Assembly (NCBI GenBank): GCA_903908015.1
Contig: CAIVQI010000030.1
Location: 1-9,170 of the forward strand
DNA from: an uncultured Bacteroidota bacterium
GTDB taxonomy: Bacteria; Bacteroidota; Bacteroidia; UBA7662
DNA: 9,170 nt
Direction: 5' to 3'
Positions 7,491 to 9,170 of the stretch are shown piece after piece. The translations under genes and the position numbers were made by a program. The notes under the pieces are model-generated. The model did not search any database and had not been told where the DNA came from. It worked only from the letters and a program-made list of their open reading frames with translations. How positions within the stretch are numbered: position 1 is the stretch's first letter; each line of letters opens with the position of its first letter.

Positions 7491-9170
7491 TTAGAATTTG
7501 ACGTTTAGTCCCAAGCTATACACCCGGGCTCTTGGGTAGATATTGTTGTCGATGCCCCCGAAAATCTCAGGATCGATACCGGAATATTTGCTGAGTACAA
7601 ACACATTCTGCACCGAGGCGGTGGCGCGCAGGGCGAGGTTGTTGCCGAAAGGACGACCAAAATCATAGCCAATGAAAATATTGTCGAGCCTCAGGAAATC
7701 CGCTTTTTCGAGGTAGTAGTCCGACTTCAACTGCGCCAATCGGAAGTTTGTATTGAGGTAATCGACTGGTACATTATTAATAAAGCCCAGGCTACCCCCG
7801 GTGGCGGCCAGATTTGCACCATTTGAATTGACATTGTTATAGACATACCGTCCCAACTCGGCACGCATTGAAAAGCCAGCGGTCCACTTTTTCATACGAA
7901 GATTGGAAAAGAAGCCGAGGTATGTGGCGGGGATGGGATTTTTGCCTTTTTGTAGGTGTTTGGCGGTGGGGCTGCTGATCGTGTCTGTGCCGTTTGGCGC
8001 CCAATATTTCCCTTCAAGCGGCTTGCCATCCTCTCCATAAATTTGGCGGTACATGTAGAACGTATAGGGAGCGAAACCAACACTATGGATTTGTATGGTA
8101 TTGCCTATGCCTCCAGCAATACCACCCACCAAAATACCCTGGCTTGATGAGTCGGGCACCCGAGTCAATTTCGTGATCTCAGTGCGGTTCCATGTAGCGT
8201 TGAGTCCGAATTCCAGATTCGTATTCTTCTGGTCGATGGCCACAAGATTTAAGTTCATTTCAACACCCTCATTTTCAAGGTCACCGACATTGGTCAGCAA
8301 TAAATCAGAAAAATTGGTACCGGCAATGGTCGGAATGACCGCCAGTAGGTCATAGGTTTTCTTTTTGTAGTAGTCGATCGCACCATTCACCCTATTGTTC
8401 CAGAAACCGAAATCAAGCCCTACGTTGGTGCTGGCAGTTTCCTCCCACTTCAGGTTGGCATCATAGCCTTGTGGCCGAAGCATCGAGAAGAATGACTCGC
8501 CGAACTGGTATTGGGCGGAAGGGGTGCTCTCTGTGTAGGCCGCAACATAACCATAATCACCAATGCCATCTTGTTGACCGGTGCGGCCCCAGCCCACACG
8601 AAGTTTTAAGTTCGAAATGGTGTTAGAACCCACAAATGGGGCCATTTCACTGATCCTCCAGGCAGCGGCCACGGAGGGGAATAAACCCCAACGGGTTTCT
8701 GGGCTAAAACGTGAAGAGCCATCGGAGCGCAGGGTCGCGGTCACGAGTAATTTTTCGCCAATATTCACATTCATTCGGCCGTAGAAGGACATCAGGGCAT
8801 TTTCGGTTTCGAAATCATTCGGCGCAGCCTGTTGGATGGTGTCGCCTTTTTGATTCAGATCCGGAAAAGCCGGGCTAAACGTATTCCATTTCTGAAAGCT
8901 GTAGCCCCCCGTTAGGTCTGCGCTGCTGTTGCCCGCCAATTTCTTTTTGTAATTGAAATAAGTCTCGAGCAACTGGTTGGATTTCTCCATTTTGTATTGG
9001 TTGTTGACCCCCTTGCGCACCCAAGCTGAGGCGGCGGAGGAGTCGATGAAGACCGTGCCCGAACTATTGGAGAAGTCCCCACCTAAATTCAGAAACAGAT
9101 GCAGGTCCTTCATTCCAGGCATTTCATAGTCCAGCAGCACATTGCCGAGTGCCCGATTCACACCGCTGCG
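7491..9170 (-). CDS. SusC/RagA-family TonB-dependent outer-membrane transporter, 5'-truncated by window edge
   Basis: This is the C-terminal 559 residues of a TonB-linked outer-membrane beta-barrel that imports oligomeric nutrients together with its SusD partner. The frame stays open to the right edge: the last bases encode RSG before the GTG codon at 9161, so that GTG is internal. The signal peptide, any carboxypeptidase-regulatory-like domain, TonB box and plug lie outside, since family members are usually about 950-1100 residues. Barrel hallmarks are LLVTATLRSDGSSRFSPETR (about 142-161 of the fragment), WGLFPSVAAAWRIS (161-174), LKLRVGWGRTGQQD (188-201), LKWEETASTNVGLDFGFWNN (240-259) and NVGDLENEGVEMNLN (294-308), all strongly conserved in SusC proteins. 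It ends RARVYSLGLNVKF, with the terminal aromatic residue used for barrel assembly. The susD-like gene follows after 33 bases. Any regulator, promoter or enzyme genes would lie to the right, outside the window. Confidence 0.96.
   Translation of the reverse strand, partial: RSGVNRALGNVLLDYEMPGMKDLHLFLNLGGDFSNSSGTVFIDSSAASAWVRKGVNNQYKMEKSNQLLETYFNYKKKLAGNSSADLTGGYSFQKWNTFSPAFPDLNQKGDTIQQAAPNDFETENALMSFYGRMNVNIGEKLLVTATLRSDGSSRFSPETRWGLFPSVAAAWRISEMAPFVGSNTISNLKLRVGWGRTGQQDGIGDYGYVAAYTESTPSAQYQFGESFFSMLRPQGYDANLKWEETASTNVGLDFGFWNNRVNGAIDYYKKKTYDLLAVIPTIAGTNFSDLLLTNVGDLENEGVEMNLNLVAIDQKNTNLEFGLNATWNRTEITKLTRVPDSSSQGILVGGIAGGIGNTIQIHSVGFAPYTFYMYRQIYGEDGKPLEGKYWAPNGTDTISSPTAKHLQKGKNPIPATYLGFFSNLRMKKWTAGFSMRAELGRYVYNNVNSNGANLAATGGSLGFINNVPVDYLNTNFRLAQLKSDYYLEKADFLRLDNIFIGYDFGRPFGNNLALRATASVQNVFVLSKYSGIDPEIFGGIDNNIYPRARVYSLGLNVKF

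Noticed and set aside
9159..9161. GTG as the start of the susC-like gene
   Set aside because: The frame remains open to the window edge, and SusC proteins need another 400 or more N-terminal residues for signal, plug and first barrel strands.

Overview
The window most likely comes from a member of the Bacteroidota. The clearest sign is a SusC-type TonB-dependent transporter followed directly by a SusD/RagB surface lipoprotein, a pair essentially specific to that phylum. Weak or absent Shine-Dalgarno sequences and roughly balanced base composition (judged by eye) fit this. A more precise placement (for example a Saprospirales-, Chitinophagales- or Sphingobacteriales-like lineage) would be a guess. 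No RNA genes, CRISPR arrays, insertion sequences, integrases or phage genes are visible, and the window is almost fully coding.

The left part (1-5806) holds five plus-strand genes with short gaps: the 3' portion of a dihydrolipoyl dehydrogenase gene (lpdA-like, cut by the left edge), a SlyD-like FKBP-type prolyl isomerase with a histidine-rich tail, an exported M61-family aminopeptidase with a C-terminal PDZ domain, an exported M28-family peptidase resembling carboxypeptidase Q, and a small cytoplasmic-looking protein I do not recognise. Gaps are about 14-39 bases and none contains a convincing terminator, so a single transcript is plausible.

The right part (5868-9170) is on the minus strand. 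A susC-like gene enters from the right edge, cut at its 5' end, and is followed after 33 bases by a susD-like gene. The two units converge. Between them, at 5805-5840, lies a strong GC-rich hairpin whose T-run is correctly placed only for minus-strand transcripts, so the susCD message is expected to end just after susD with no enzyme gene downstream.

Functionally, the plus-strand group combines a central-metabolism enzyme, a folding factor and two exported metallopeptidases that could together degrade peptides in the periplasm or at the surface. The SusCD pair would import an oligomeric nutrient across the outer membrane. Its substrate cannot be read from sequence. Peptide import, as known for RagAB, is one option given the neighbouring peptidases, but the opposite orientation means this is only a hypothesis. 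I found no clearly new system. The best candidates for novelty are the unrecognised 186-residue gene and the peptidase pair in front of it.
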